From NCBI RefSeq assembly GCF_000161835.1, contig NZ_GG697169.2, positions 1,544,418 to 1,608,417 on the forward strand: DNA of 64,000 nt, written 5' to 3'. The notes under the pieces were generated by a model. The model made no database searches. It was given only the letters and a program-made list of their open reading frames with translations, and was not told the DNA's origin. The stretch's first letter is position 1; each line of letters starts with the position of its first letter. A program made the position numbers and the translations under genes. This DNA is from Thalassobium sp. R2A62. GTDB lineage: Bacteria; Pseudomonadota; Alphaproteobacteria; Rhodobacterales; Rhodobacteraceae. Positions 28,541 to 38,736 of the stretch are shown in pieces.

Positions 28541-29284
28541 ATGACTTCTTTTCAGCTCTACAGCGCGCGTGACGTTGAAGACAAAAACGCCTTTCTCAAG
28601 ACACTCGCGTCACTGGGCTATACCCAAGTCGAAGGGTATTTTGGCATCTATGATGATCCGGTTGGATTTCGTGCCGCGCTAGAGACTGCAGGTCTCGCTA
28701 TGCCCAGCGCTCACATTGGCCTCGAGCAAATTGACGCCGATTGGGAGAATACCCGCGCAATGTGCGAAGTACTTGGCATCAAGCATATTTTTGCACCGTA
28801 CCTCGCCGCCGAAGACCGGCCAACAGACGCAGCTGGTTGGTCCGCATTCGGCGCACGACTGGAAGCAGTGGCCCAAAAAGTTCAAGCCGCGGGCCTTTCC
28901 TTCGGTTGGCACAACCACGAGTTCGAATTTGAAACGATGGACGGCGGAGCCTACCCAATGGCCTTGATGCTGGATGCCGCACCGTCGATGTCATGGGAGG
29001 GTGACCTCGCTTGGATCGCTCGCGGTGGGGCCGATATCGCTGAATTCGTAGCGAACTACGGCAACCGACTGACAGCCGTACACGTCAAGGACATCGCGCC
29101 TGACGGTGAAAACGCTGATGAAGACGGTTGGGCAGATGTCGGACATGGCACGCTGCCATGGGCGGCGCTCGTGACCCAAGTCCGCGCACTCAACCCAGAT
29201 ACAATTATGGTGATGGAGCATGACAAACCGTCGGACCCTGTCCGGTTTGCAACCCGTGCCATCGCTTCGTTCGAAGGATACTAA
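28541..29284 (+). CDS. Sugar phosphate isomerase/epimerase-family TIM-barrel protein (first)
   Basis: A 247-residue AP_endonuc_2-type TIM barrel. Metal-binding residues of the family are visible in FGWHNHEFEFETMDGG (His and Glu) and AVHVKDIAPDGEN (His-x-Lys-Asp), and the C-terminal VMEHDKPSDPVRFA supplies the last Glu. Members isomerise, epimerise or cleave keto-sugars; the reaction is not readable here. It is followed 3 bases later by a Gfo/Idh/MocA dehydrogenase, a pairing that recurs further along the same operon. Confidence 0.82.
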   Translation: MTSFQLYSARDVEDKNAFLKTLASLGYTQVEGYFGIYDDPVGFRAALETAGLAMPSAHIGLEQIDADWENTRAMCEVLGIKHIFAPYLAAEDRPTDAAGWSAFGARLEAVAQKVQAAGLSFGWHNHEFEFETMDGGAYPMALMLDAAPSMSWEGDLAWIARGGADIAEFVANYGNRLTAVHVKDIAPDGENADEDGWADVGHGTLPWAALVTQVRALNPDTIMVMEHDKPSDPVRFATRAIASFEGY

Positions 29285-29287
29285 ATC

Positions 29288-30406
29288 ATGAGCAATGCTA
29301 TGAAAGTCGGCATCATCGGCTGTGGCAACATTTCGGCAGCCTACATGCGCATGGCTGCATTTTTCACAGAATACGACGTGATCGCATGCGCCGATATCAA
29401 TGAAGACGCCGCGGCGGCTCGCGCAGACGAATTTGGTCTGGATGCGCGCAGCATTGATGCGCTGCTGGGTTCTGATGACATCGACGTTATTGTAAACCTG
29501 ACGATCCCTGCCGCCCATTTTGAGGTATCCAAGCGGATCCTCGAAGCTGGCAAGCACGTCTATTCGGAAAAACCGTTCATCCTGACCCTTGCCGAAGGTG
29601 CCGCCTTGGCAAAAATTGCCAAGGACGCAAACCTGCGTATCGGATCAGCCCCTGACACGTTCTTGGGCGGCAGCCACCAACAGGCCCGCACGTTGATTGA
29701 TGCGGGAACGGTCGGTGCGATCACCTCGGGTACCTGTCACGTGATGGGCGCCGGAATGGAAAGCTGGCACCCGAACCCGGATTTCTTCTTTTTGGATGGG
29801 GCTGGGCCAGTTCTGGATATTGGCCCCTACTATGTGACCAACCTGATCCAATTGATTGGTCCTGTGACCCGCGTCCAAGCGATCGCCAACACCCCGCAAA
29901 CCAGTCGGACAATCGCCAATGGCGCACGGTTGGGTGAAACTGTCCCAGTCGAGACACCGACGACCATCCATGCGCTCTTGCAGTTTGCATCAGGTGCGGT
30001 TGTCACGCTTGGGACCAGTTGGGACGTGCAATCACACGATCATGGTCATATGGAACTGTACGGCGAAACAGGTACGATCTATTTGCCCGACCCGAATTTC
30101 TTTGCAGGAGACGTGTCCGTTGGCACCTCCGAAGGTCGCACAGTTTCTCCAGCGGTCGCTCACCCGTTTGCCGTGGTCAACGATGGTGACCAAGCCAACT
30201 GGCGCGGTGCTGGGCTGGCCGACATGTGTCAGGCTATCCGCCAAGATCGCCCACATCGCTGTTCTGATGCGATCGCCTTGCATGCAGTTGAGGTCATGAC
30301 CTCTATCCTTCAGGCCGCTGAATCTGGCGCGTCAATTACGCTGACCACTACCTGTGACCGCCCTGCACCGATGTCTGCTGACGCGGCGCAGGCGTTGCTT
30401 GCTTAA
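29288..30406 (+). CDS. Gfo/Idh/MocA-family oxidoreductase (first)
   Basis: A 372-residue NAD(P)-dependent sugar dehydrogenase. The Rossmann motif is VGIIGCGNISAAYMRMA, and the family signature Glu-Lys-Pro is in YSEKPFILTLAEG (catalytic Lys). The C-terminal domain holds DIGPYYVTNLIQLIGPV, the D-x-x-x-Y/H catalytic segment. Expected to oxidise or reduce a sugar hydroxyl, possibly at C3 of a glycoside. Forms a unit with the isomerase just upstream. Confidence 0.88.
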   Translation: MSNAMKVGIIGCGNISAAYMRMAAFFTEYDVIACADINEDAAAARADEFGLDARSIDALLGSDDIDVIVNLTIPAAHFEVSKRILEAGKHVYSEKPFILTLAEGAALAKIAKDANLRIGSAPDTFLGGSHQQARTLIDAGTVGAITSGTCHVMGAGMESWHPNPDFFFLDGAGPVLDIGPYYVTNLIQLIGPVTRVQAIANTPQTSRTIANGARLGETVPVETPTTIHALLQFASGAVVTLGTSWDVQSHDHGHMELYGETGTIYLPDPNFFAGDVSVGTSEGRTVSPAVAHPFAVVNDGDQANWRGAGLADMCQAIRQDRPHRCSDAIALHAVEVMTSILQAAESGASITLTTTCDRPAPMSADAAQALLA

Positions 30407-30423
30407 TCTAAAGGGACACGATC

Positions 30424-31482
30424 ATGACAGGCACGATGAAAGGCGCAGGAATTTTTCTGGCTCAGTTTGCAGGTGATACCGCGCCGTTTGACAGTTTGCC
30501 AGCGATTACAAAATGGGCCCGCGATCTTGGGTACGGCGGCGTTCAAATTCCGGCGTTCATCCCATCATTGTTCGATCTGGAAAAGGCTGCGACGAGCCAA
30601 ACCTATTGCGACGAAGTCAAAGGTATCTGTGCCAACAGCGGCGTTGAAATCACCGAACTGTCGACGCATTTGCAAGGCCAGCTTGTTGCCGTAAACCCAG
30701 CCTATGACGCACAATTTGATGCGTTTGCGCCAGCATCTGTTCACGGCAATCCAAAGGCCCGTCAGGAATGGGCGGTCGAACAGATGAAGCTCGCCGCGCG
30801 TGCGTCACGCAATCTGGGTCTAACGGCGATGGCATCGTTTACCGGCAGCTTGGCGTTTCCATATCTATATCCATGGCCTCAACGCCCTGATGGGTTGATT
30901 GATGAAGCATTCACAGAGTTGGCCAGCCGGTGGCGTCCAATCTTGGACGTTTATGACGAAAATGGCGTTGATGTTGGTTTTGAAATTCATCCAGGCGAAG
31001 ACGTTTTTGACGGCATCACCTTTGAGATGTTTCTAGACAAGCTGGACGATCACACCCGCTGTAAAATCCTGTATGATCCGTCACACTTCCTGTTGCAGCA
31101 GCTCGATTACCTCGAATTCATCGATATCTACCACGAACGAATTTGCGCCTTTCACGTCAAAGACGCCGAATTCAATCCGACAGGCCGCCAAGGCGTCTAT
31201 TCCGGTTATCAAAGCTGGACAAATCGCGCTGGCAGGTTCCGGTCCTTGGGTGACGGTCAGGTTGATTTCCGCGGCATTTTCTCACGCTTGGCACAGCATG
31301 GCTACGACGGTTGGGCTGTTCTGGAATGGGAATGCTGTTTGAAACATCCTGAACAAGGGGCCGCAGAAGGTGCGCCCTTTATCAAGGATCACATTATTCA
31401 ACTGACCGACAAGGCATTTGACGACTTTGCCGGAGGCGCGGCCGACCGCGCCGCGCTGCGCAACATGATGGGGATCAAATGA
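30424..31482 (+). CDS. Sugar phosphate isomerase/epimerase-family TIM-barrel protein (second)
   Basis: A 352-residue, longer member of the AP_endonuc_2 TIM-barrel family. Metal ligands: Glu/His in VGFEIHPGEDVFDG, Asp/His in LYDPSHFLLQQLDY, His in CAFHVKDAEFN and Glu in WAVLEWECCLKHPEQG. This length and these motifs resemble YcjR-type 3-keto-sugar epimerases and related proteins. Its stop overlaps the start of the next dehydrogenase (ATGA), so the pair is coupled. Confidence 0.82.
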   Translation: MTGTMKGAGIFLAQFAGDTAPFDSLPAITKWARDLGYGGVQIPAFIPSLFDLEKAATSQTYCDEVKGICANSGVEITELSTHLQGQLVAVNPAYDAQFDAFAPASVHGNPKARQEWAVEQMKLAARASRNLGLTAMASFTGSLAFPYLYPWPQRPDGLIDEAFTELASRWRPILDVYDENGVDVGFEIHPGEDVFDGITFEMFLDKLDDHTRCKILYDPSHFLLQQLDYLEFIDIYHERICAFHVKDAEFNPTGRQGVYSGYQSWTNRAGRFRSLGDGQVDFRGIFSRLAQHGYDGWAVLEWECCLKHPEQGAAEGAPFIKDHIIQLTDKAFDDFAGGAADRAALRNMMGIK

Positions 31483-32597
31483 CCAAACCATTGCGACTTG
31501 GAATGGTAGGCGGCGGTGAAGGCGCGTTTATTGGCGGCGTTCACCGCATCGCTGCGCGAATCGACGGTCAGTTTGAATTGGTAGCAGGCTGCCTGTCGTC
31601 TACGGCAGACAGAGCTGCACGTTCCGCCAAGGCTTTGGGGCTCACCCGCAGCTACAATGACTACAAAAAAATGGCCAAGGCCGAGGCCCAGCTGAGCGAC
31701 GGTATTGATGTGGTCGCCATCGTGACGCCGAACCACATGCATACCAATGTGGCGCGCGTCTTTCTCGACGCAGGCATTCACGTGATATGTGACAAACCGC
31801 TCTCGACCTCGCTCAAAGATGCCCGTCACTTTGCCGATAGCGTGTCAGACACTGCCCCCCTCTTCTTTTTGACGCACAACTATTCCGGCACACCCATGGT
31901 TCGCGAAGCCCGCGAGATGATCAGGTCTGGGCTGTTAGGGGAACTACGTCTCGTTCAGGTCGAATATGTCCAAGATTGGTTGTCAGAAGCACCCGATCCC
32001 GACAACAAACAGGCCAGTTGGCGCACCAATCCCGCATTGGCAGGGGCCGGCGCAATCGGCGACATTGGCACGCATGCTTATCAGCTTGCCACCTTTATGA
32101 CGGGGGAAACTCCAGAATGGCTTGCTGCGGATCTAACGTCGTTTGTCCCCGACCGTCATGTCGACGACAACGCCCATATCATGATGCGCTACAGTTCAGG
32201 CGCACGAGGCACCATTTGGGCATCCCAAGTCGCAGTTGGTCATGAAAATTCGCTACGTATTCGTATCGCGGGCACCAAAGGGGGGCTGGATTGGTCCCAA
32301 GAAGACCCGAACCGCCTGTGGTTCACCCAGCTGGGCGGACAAAAACGCCTTTTAACCAGAGGTGGTGCTGGAACGTCCGCCGGTGTCCGAATTCCCGGTG
32401 GCCATCCCGAAGGCTATCTAGAAGCGTTCGCGACGCTCTATACCGAAGCTGCCGACGCCATCCGCGCACGCGCCAACGGTGATCCTGTCCCAGCCCATGT
32501 TCTAACGCCAACGCTAGACGACGGCATCAAGGGGATGCAGTTTATCGATGCTTGTTTAAAATCTTCAGCCAAAAACGCAGCTTGGGTAAAGCTCTAG
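31479..32597 (+). CDS. Gfo/Idh/MocA-family oxidoreductase (second)
   Basis: A 372-residue dehydrogenase with Rossmann motif LGMVGGGEGAFIGGVHR, the form typical of YcjS-like glucoside 3-dehydrogenases, and Lys motif ICDKPLSTSLKDAR. The segment IGDIGTHAYQLATFMTGE contains the conserved D-x-x-x-H pair. It is not a duplicate of the first dehydrogenase: the N-terminal loop and catalytic segment differ clearly. Last gene of the operon; its end overlaps the convergent photolyase by 4 bases. Confidence 0.88.
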   Translation: MTKPLRLGMVGGGEGAFIGGVHRIAARIDGQFELVAGCLSSTADRAARSAKALGLTRSYNDYKKMAKAEAQLSDGIDVVAIVTPNHMHTNVARVFLDAGIHVICDKPLSTSLKDARHFADSVSDTAPLFFLTHNYSGTPMVREAREMIRSGLLGELRLVQVEYVQDWLSEAPDPDNKQASWRTNPALAGAGAIGDIGTHAYQLATFMTGETPEWLAADLTSFVPDRHVDDNAHIMMRYSSGARGTIWASQVAVGHENSLRIRIAGTKGGLDWSQEDPNRLWFTQLGGQKRLLTRGGAGTSAGVRIPGGHPEGYLEAFATLYTEAADAIRARANGDPVPAHVLTPTLDDGIKGMQFIDACLKSSAKNAAWVKL

Positions 32598-34120
32598 ATA
32601 TCCTCGCCCGCATCTAATTTTTCCAACAGTGCGCCTGCTTCGGCGATGACCGTTTCGCGCCGGTCCTCTGCCATCCGGTCCCACGTGCGGTACATATTGC
32701 CCATTCGTGGGTTGTTGCCAAACCGCGCACGGTGGCGGATCAAAAAATCCCAATACAACAGATTGAATGGGCACGCGCCCTCGCCTGTTTTGGTTTTGAC
32801 GCTGTAGCTACAGCTTTTGCAGTGGTTGGACATTCTGTCAATATAGGCACCAGAGGACACATATGGCTTTGATGCCACGATGCCCCCGTCTGCAAACTGG
32901 CTCATGCCAATAACATTGGGCGCCTCAACCCATTCAAACGCATCTGCATAAACCGCCAGATACCACTCGTGCACCTGTCTTGGATCAATTCCTGCGATCA
33001 GGGCAAAGTTTCCCGTGACCATGAGGCGCTGAATGTGATGCGCATAGGCGTGTTCTTGGGTTTGGCCCACTGCCTGCTCGATACAGCGCATATTCGTCTC
33101 GCCGCCCCAAAAGAATGCTGGCAAATCGCGGCTGTGTCCCAGCGCGTTGCGAGACGTGTAGTCCGGACCTTCGAGGACATAGATGCCACGCATATATTCA
33201 CGCCAACCAATGATCTGGCGGATAAACCCCTCGGCCGCATTTAGCGGCGCGACACCAGCACGGTATGCCGTCTCGACCTGCCGACAGACTGCGAGCGGAT
33301 CGAGAAGTCCCACGTTGATGTAGAAGCTGACGACCGAATGAAACAGGAACGGCTGATCGGTGATCATCGCATCCTGATAATCCCCAAACTGCGCCAACCC
33401 ACCAGCAATCCAATGATCGACCTGCTGCTGGGCGCCCTCGTGATCCGTCGCAAACCAAAATGGCCGCAAATCACCAAAGTTCTGGCCAAATCGCTGTTCA
33501 ACCAAGTCTAGGACGGCAGACACCTCATCATCCGGCTCGAACCGCAGAGGGCCAGAAAAGTCGATCTCTTTCGGAGGAGCTTTGCGGTTGTCATGGTCAT
33601 AGTTCCACTTGCCGCCCTTAGGCTTGTCCCCATCCATCAAGAGACCGGTCTTGCGTCGCATGTCGCGGTAAAACCATTCCATCCGCAGCTCCTTGCGCCC
33701 CTCGGCCCATTCTTCGAATTCCGTATGGGTCGCAATGAAACGCGTATCCGGCAAGATCGAAATTTCTAATGGTATATCTTCGAGGGCCGAAATCAAACGC
33801 CATTCGCCCGGCTCTGTCGCGATGACATCATGGACGCCCAATTCATCTGCTGCCCGCATCAGCTCACCAACAATCGAGCCTGCGTTGTCGTCATCATCCA
33901 ATTGCGTATACCGAACGGTCCAGCCGTCACGGCGCAATCGCTTTGCAAATTTGCGCATCGACGCCAGAACAAAGGCGATTTTTTTGGGGTGATGCGGGAC
34001 ATAGCCTGTCTCGTCTACGACTTCGGCCATAACGACCACGTCGTGCGATTTGTCCGCCGCCTCAAGCGCGCTCAATCCATCGCACAGTTGATCACCAAGA
34101 ATTAGGATCAGTTTCACCAC
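32594..34120 (-). CDS. FeS-type bacterial cryptochrome/(6-4) photolyase (PhrB-like)
   Basis: A 508-residue flavoprotein of the photolyase-related group that repairs (6-4) photoproducts with light. The N-terminal ILGDQLCDGLSAL and the C-terminal catalytic/FAD region (GWREYMRGIYVLEGPDY) are typical. Four cysteines placed as for the [4Fe-4S] cluster are visible: one in MRCIEQ and three in CKSCSYSVKTKTGEGACPFN (about residues 430-452). Overlaps the downstream end of the SDR gene by 7 bases, so they are probably transcribed together. Confidence 0.9.
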   Translation of the reverse strand: MVKLILILGDQLCDGLSALEAADKSHDVVVMAEVVDETGYVPHHPKKIAFVLASMRKFAKRLRRDGWTVRYTQLDDDDNAGSIVGELMRAADELGVHDVIATEPGEWRLISALEDIPLEISILPDTRFIATHTEFEEWAEGRKELRMEWFYRDMRRKTGLLMDGDKPKGGKWNYDHDNRKAPPKEIDFSGPLRFEPDDEVSAVLDLVEQRFGQNFGDLRPFWFATDHEGAQQQVDHWIAGGLAQFGDYQDAMITDQPFLFHSVVSFYINVGLLDPLAVCRQVETAYRAGVAPLNAAEGFIRQIIGWREYMRGIYVLEGPDYTSRNALGHSRDLPAFFWGGETNMRCIEQAVGQTQEHAYAHHIQRLMVTGNFALIAGIDPRQVHEWYLAVYADAFEWVEAPNVIGMSQFADGGIVASKPYVSSGAYIDRMSNHCKSCSYSVKTKTGEGACPFNLLYWDFLIRHRARFGNNPRMGNMYRTWDRMAEDRRETVIAEAGALLEKLDAGEDI

Positions 34121-34779
34121 GGCACAGTCTCGCCTGCGTAGTCGTAGAACCCACCAGATTGCCTAGGGGTCAATCCATCAATAACTGACAATAGGTTTTG
34201 GGCGGCCTCTGACGCGGGCACCGTCGTGTGACGACCTGCGTATTTGGCGGTGAACTCTGTGGCGACCGTACCGGGGTGCAAACTGACGCAAACGGCCTGT
34301 TTGTGCGTCCGCTTTAGTTCGATCGCAGCACCATGGACCAGCTGGTTGAGCGCGGCCTTGGACGCGCGATAGGCATGCCAGCCACCGATCCTGTTATCAC
34401 CAATCGACCCGACCCTTGCTGACAAAACAGCGATCACGGTGCGCCCATCTTTGGCCAGCAACCGCAGCGCATGTTGCAAGACCAATGCCGGCCCAATTGC
34501 ATTTACCTCGAACTGATCGCGCAAGGCATCCGCGGACAAAGCACCAATCGATTTCTCAGGCGCAGAGCCATTGACCGTCAGTGCGCCCGTCGCAACAAAG
34601 ATCAAATCAAACGGGCCCAACAAGGACCCCATAGTCTGGGTGACCGATGTCTCTTTCGTAATGTCCAGACCATCAGCTGACCGGGATAGGCCCACGACCT
34701 CTGCTCCTCGCGCCTCTAGCGCCTGCATCATCGCGGTTCCGATCCCGCCTGACGCACCAATGACCAATGCTCTTTCCAT
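34114..34779 (-). CDS. Short-chain dehydrogenase/reductase
   Basis: A 221-residue SDR with the cofactor motif VIGASGGIGTAMM, the catalytic Ser in VLSARVGSIGD and Y-x-x-x-K in HAYRASKAALNQL. The C-terminal part (SLHPGTVATEFTAKYAG) is standard. It resembles the C-factor/CsgA-like group that often sits next to photolyases in marine alphaproteobacteria; the substrate is unknown. Confidence 0.88.
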   Translation of the reverse strand: MERALVIGASGGIGTAMMQALEARGAEVVGLSRSADGLDITKETSVTQTMGSLLGPFDLIFVATGALTVNGSAPEKSIGALSADALRDQFEVNAIGPALVLQHALRLLAKDGRTVIAVLSARVGSIGDNRIGGWHAYRASKAALNQLVHGAAIELKRTHKQAVCVSLHPGTVATEFTAKYAGRHTTVPASEAAQNLLSVIDGLTPRQSGGFYDYAGETVPW

Positions 34780-34885
34780 ATTGTTGATTTAGTTCGCTCT
34801 ACTGGAAATCCATATCCGTTCTGACATTATTCCAAAAACTTCTTTCCAGAGACATGCCAGACCTTTCAAAACGCAAAACCATCAG

Positions 34886-34891
34886 TATACT
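34886..34891 (+). promoter_or_regulatory. Candidate -10 element for a leaderless leuL-leuA transcript
   Basis: TATACT lies 7 bases before the ATG of the leader peptide. A weak -35-like CTTTCA is at 34863-34868 (17-bp spacing). If this is the promoter, transcription begins at or within one base of the ATG, so the leader mRNA would have no 5' UTR. Confidence 0.55.
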
Positions 34892-34898
34892 GCGGTTT

Positions 34899-34970
34899 AT
34901 GAGTATCGCAGCACATACAATTTTTCGCGCTCTAAACGCTGCCCTACTGGGTCTACTTAGCCTGCGCTGA
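34899..34970 (+). CDS. leuL: Leucine-rich leader peptide ahead of leuA
   Basis: A 23-residue frame, MSIAAHTIFRALNAALLGLL followed by SLR, with six Leu codons, five of them in the last eight residues (CTA, CTG, CTA, CTT, CTG). It ends 76 bases before leuA, and its stop codon falls inside the left arm of a stable hairpin. This is the layout of a leucine attenuation leader: ribosome stalling at the Leu run would change downstream RNA folding when leucyl-tRNA is scarce. No Shine-Dalgarno sequence is visible, consistent with a leaderless start. Confidence 0.75.
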   Translation: MSIAAHTIFRALNAALLGLLSLR

Positions 34971-35010
34971 GCGTGCTTTCTGGCGCGACCCGCTCAGCCT
35001 GATCAGCGCC
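34966..35010 (+). promoter_or_regulatory. Attenuator-like hairpins between leuL and leuA
   Basis: Hairpin 1: GCTGAGCG (34966-34973) / CGCTCAGC (34991-34998), perfect 8 bp. Competing hairpin 2: GGCGC (34982-34986) / GCGCC (35006-35010). The two overlap and cannot both form. No strong T-run follows, so the terminating structure is not certain. Confidence 0.6.
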
Positions 35011-35046
35011 CGATTAAATAGCTAAGACACTCCAAGGATTACCAAA

Positions 35047-36606
35047 ATGACCAAGAACCAAGTGTTGATTTTCGACACCACACTCCGTGACGGCGAACAG
35101 TCTCCGGGTGCAACTATGACCCATGAAGAAAAGCTCGAGATTGCTGGGCTTCTTGATGAGATGGGCGTTGATATTATTGAGGCCGGCTTCCCCATCGCAT
35201 CCGAAGGCGACTTTGCTGCCGTCTCCGAGATCGCACGCCAAGCTCAATCTGCTCAGATATGTGGCCTTGCACGCGCAAACTACAAGGATATCGACCGGTG
35301 TTGGGAGGCTGTGAAACACGCCCGCAACCCGCGCATCCACACGTTTATCGGCACCTCGGAATTGCACCGTGCAATCCCGAACCTGACGATGGACGAAATG
35401 GCCGAACGTATCCATGACACTGTAACCCATGCTCGCAACCTGTGCGAAAACGTTCAGTGGTCACCCATGGATGCAACTCGGACAGAAGAAGATTACCTGT
35501 GCCGCGTTGTCGAAATCGCGATCAAGGCAGGCGCGACGACGATCAACATTCCAGACACCGTTGGCTATACCGCACCTGCAGAATCTGCCACATTGATCCG
35601 CATGTTGATCAACAAAGTGCCCGGCGCGGACGAGATCATCTTTGCAACGCACTGTCATAACGACCTTGGCATGGCGACGGCGAATAGTCTGGCAGCTGTA
35701 GAAGGCGGTGCCCGTCAAATCGAATGCACCATCAACGGTCTGGGCGAACGGGCCGGAAACACCGCACTCGAAGAAGTGGTGATGGCCCTCAAAGTACGGC
35801 ACGACATCATGCCCTATGCCACAGGCATCGACACGACCAAGATCATGAACATTTCGCGCCGTGTCGCGGCGGTGTCTGGTTTCAACGTTCAATTCAACAA
35901 AGCCATCGTTGGCAAGAACGCCTTTGCGCACGAGTCTGGTATTCACCAAGACGGAATGCTCAAAAACGCAGAGACCTTTGAAATTATGCGCCCCGCCGAT
36001 GTTGGGCTTGCAGGAACATCTTTGCCATTGGGCAAACATTCAGGCCGCGCCGCGTTGCGCGCCAAAATGTCCGAGCTTGGCTTTGATTTGTCCGACAACC
36101 AGCTCAAAGACGTGTTTGTCCGGTTCAAGGACCTCGCCGACCGCAAGAAAGAGGTATTCGACGATGACCTCATCGCTCTGATGGGTGCGTCTGAACCCGC
36201 AGACGAAGCGATCAAGCTCAAGTCCATGCGCGTTGTCTGTGGCACCGAGGGTCCACAAGAGGCCAGCATGACGCTCGAAGTTAACGGCACCGAACATACA
36301 ACGACGGAAACTGGCGATGGCCCAGTCGACGCCGCGTTTAACGCGGTCAAAGCATTGGTGAATCACGAAGCGCGCCTGCAGCTCTACCAAGTGAGCGCTG
36401 TAACCGAGGGAACTGACGCACAAGCCACCGTCAGTGTCCGTCTGGAAGAAGACGGAAAAATCTCGACAGGCCAGTCTGCGGACACAGACACTGTGGTCGC
36501 GTCAGTACGCGCGTATATCGGCGCGCTGAACCGTTTGATTGCCCGGCGCGACACTGCTGAGCCCGGCTATGACACCAAGGGCGTCAGCTACAAAGACGTC
36601 AGTTGA
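35047..36606 (+). CDS. leuA: 2-isopropylmalate synthase
   Basis: First committed step of leucine synthesis: condensation of acetyl-CoA with 2-oxoisovalerate. The 519-residue protein has the HMGL-like catalytic barrel (FDTTLRDGEQSPGATM, metal-binding HCHNDLGMATANSLAAVEGG), the conserved NAFAHESGIHQDG region, and a C-terminal LeuA allosteric dimer domain (from about residue 390) through which leucine inhibits. Full length and intact. The transcript begins with the Leu-rich leader described above. Confidence 0.96.
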   Translation: MTKNQVLIFDTTLRDGEQSPGATMTHEEKLEIAGLLDEMGVDIIEAGFPIASEGDFAAVSEIARQAQSAQICGLARANYKDIDRCWEAVKHARNPRIHTFIGTSELHRAIPNLTMDEMAERIHDTVTHARNLCENVQWSPMDATRTEEDYLCRVVEIAIKAGATTINIPDTVGYTAPAESATLIRMLINKVPGADEIIFATHCHNDLGMATANSLAAVEGGARQIECTINGLGERAGNTALEEVVMALKVRHDIMPYATGIDTTKIMNISRRVAAVSGFNVQFNKAIVGKNAFAHESGIHQDGMLKNAETFEIMRPADVGLAGTSLPLGKHSGRAALRAKMSELGFDLSDNQLKDVFVRFKDLADRKKEVFDDDLIALMGASEPADEAIKLKSMRVVCGTEGPQEASMTLEVNGTEHTTTETGDGPVDAAFNAVKALVNHEARLQLYQVSAVTEGTDAQATVSVRLEEDGKISTGQSADTDTVVASVRAYIGALNRLIARRDTAEPGYDTKGVSYKDVS

Positions 36607-36611
36607 GACAT

Positions 36612-36644
36612 CGCCGCGCCGCCCAAAGGGAACTGTGCGCGGCG
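36612..36644 (+). terminator. Hairpin after leuA
   Basis: CGCCGCGC / GCGCGGCG, a perfect 8-bp GC-only stem with a 17-base loop beginning 5 bases past the leuA stop. No T-run follows. A second small stem GAGCG / CGCTC with TTT is at 36659-36677. One or both may end the leuA transcript. Confidence 0.5.
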
Positions 36645-36745
36645 AATTCACGCCGAACGAGCGTGAACTCGCTCTTTCGTCTCAGAGGTTGCGTGCCTAT
36701 ATAGCAAGGGTCTGCGCCTCTCTTGAGTCGCGGGCTTACACGTAA

Positions 36746-37801
<1,056 letters not shown>

Positions 37802-37824
37802 ACATATCTCCGAGGGCGTTCGCC

Positions 37825-38736
37825 TTGGCTCGAGACAGAAACACCACTGACGACTATGTCGGCCCACTGCGCAGATTGCTGGTGGGATTGCTGGTTTTTG
37901 TCCTGCTGGGCATTTTTTTAGTGTGGCGGATCGACAGCCCAAGGGTCGAACGTTTCCGCGCCGATGTCATTGACCGCGTCGTCCCATCCTTTGAATGGGC
38001 AATGGCCCCTGTCACAGGCATCGCCAACATCATTTCGGACTTTCAAAGCTACAACCGCATTTACGAACAGAACCAACAGCTGCGTCGTGAATTGCGTCAA
38101 ATGCAGGCGTGGAAAGAGGCCGCTCTTCAGCTTGAACAAGAGAACGCCAAACTACTGGATTTGAACAATGTCCGCCTCGACCCCAAGCTGACGTATGTGA
38201 CCGGTGTGGTTATGGCAGACAGCGGGTCACCGTTTCGACAGTCCGTCATTCTGAACGTTGGATCGCGCGACGGCATTCGGGACGGTTGGGCCACAATGGA
38301 CGGAATCGGCTTGGTTGGCCGCATCTCAGGTGTCGGCGATGATACCGCCCGCGTGATGTTGCTGACCGATACCGCATCGCGGGTTCCTGTGACCATCCAT
38401 CCATCCGGCCAGCGCGCCATCCTCGCTGGTGACAATACGATCGGGCCCCCAATTGAATTCTTGGAGAACCCCGACCTTGTGCGGCCGGGTGACCGCGTCA
38501 TGTCATCTGGCGACGGCGGTGTGTTCCCCGCGGATTTGCTGGTTGGGCAGGTCACACTTGGGACGGATCGCCGCCTCAGAGTGCGTCTGGCCGCTGACTA
38601 CGAACGGCTCGAGTTTCTGCGTGTGTTGCGCAGCCACGAGAACGAAGTGATTTCCAACACTGGCGATCTGATTGCCCCCGGAGTTCAGCCTATTCCGATT
38701 GAACCTGAGACCACGGCCGAGGCGACCGATGGCTGA
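37825..38736 (+). CDS. mreC: Rod-shape protein MreC
   Basis: A 303-residue protein with one N-terminal membrane helix (LLVGLLVFVLLGIFLVW), a coiled coil (about residues 70-115, YNRIYEQNQQLRRELRQMQ) and a periplasmic beta domain (VMADSGSPFRQSVILNVGSR). It links MreB to PBP2 and RodA. The frame begins with TTG 23 bases after mreB; no ATG lies before the helix. Confidence 0.93.
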   Translation: MARDRNTTDDYVGPLRRLLVGLLVFVLLGIFLVWRIDSPRVERFRADVIDRVVPSFEWAMAPVTGIANIISDFQSYNRIYEQNQQLRRELRQMQAWKEAALQLEQENAKLLDLNNVRLDPKLTYVTGVVMADSGSPFRQSVILNVGSRDGIRDGWATMDGIGLVGRISGVGDDTARVMLLTDTASRVPVTIHPSGQRAILAGDNTIGPPIEFLENPDLVRPGDRVMSSGDGGVFPADLLVGQVTLGTDRRLRVRLAADYERLEFLRVLRSHENEVISNTGDLIAPGVQPIPIEPETTAEATDG

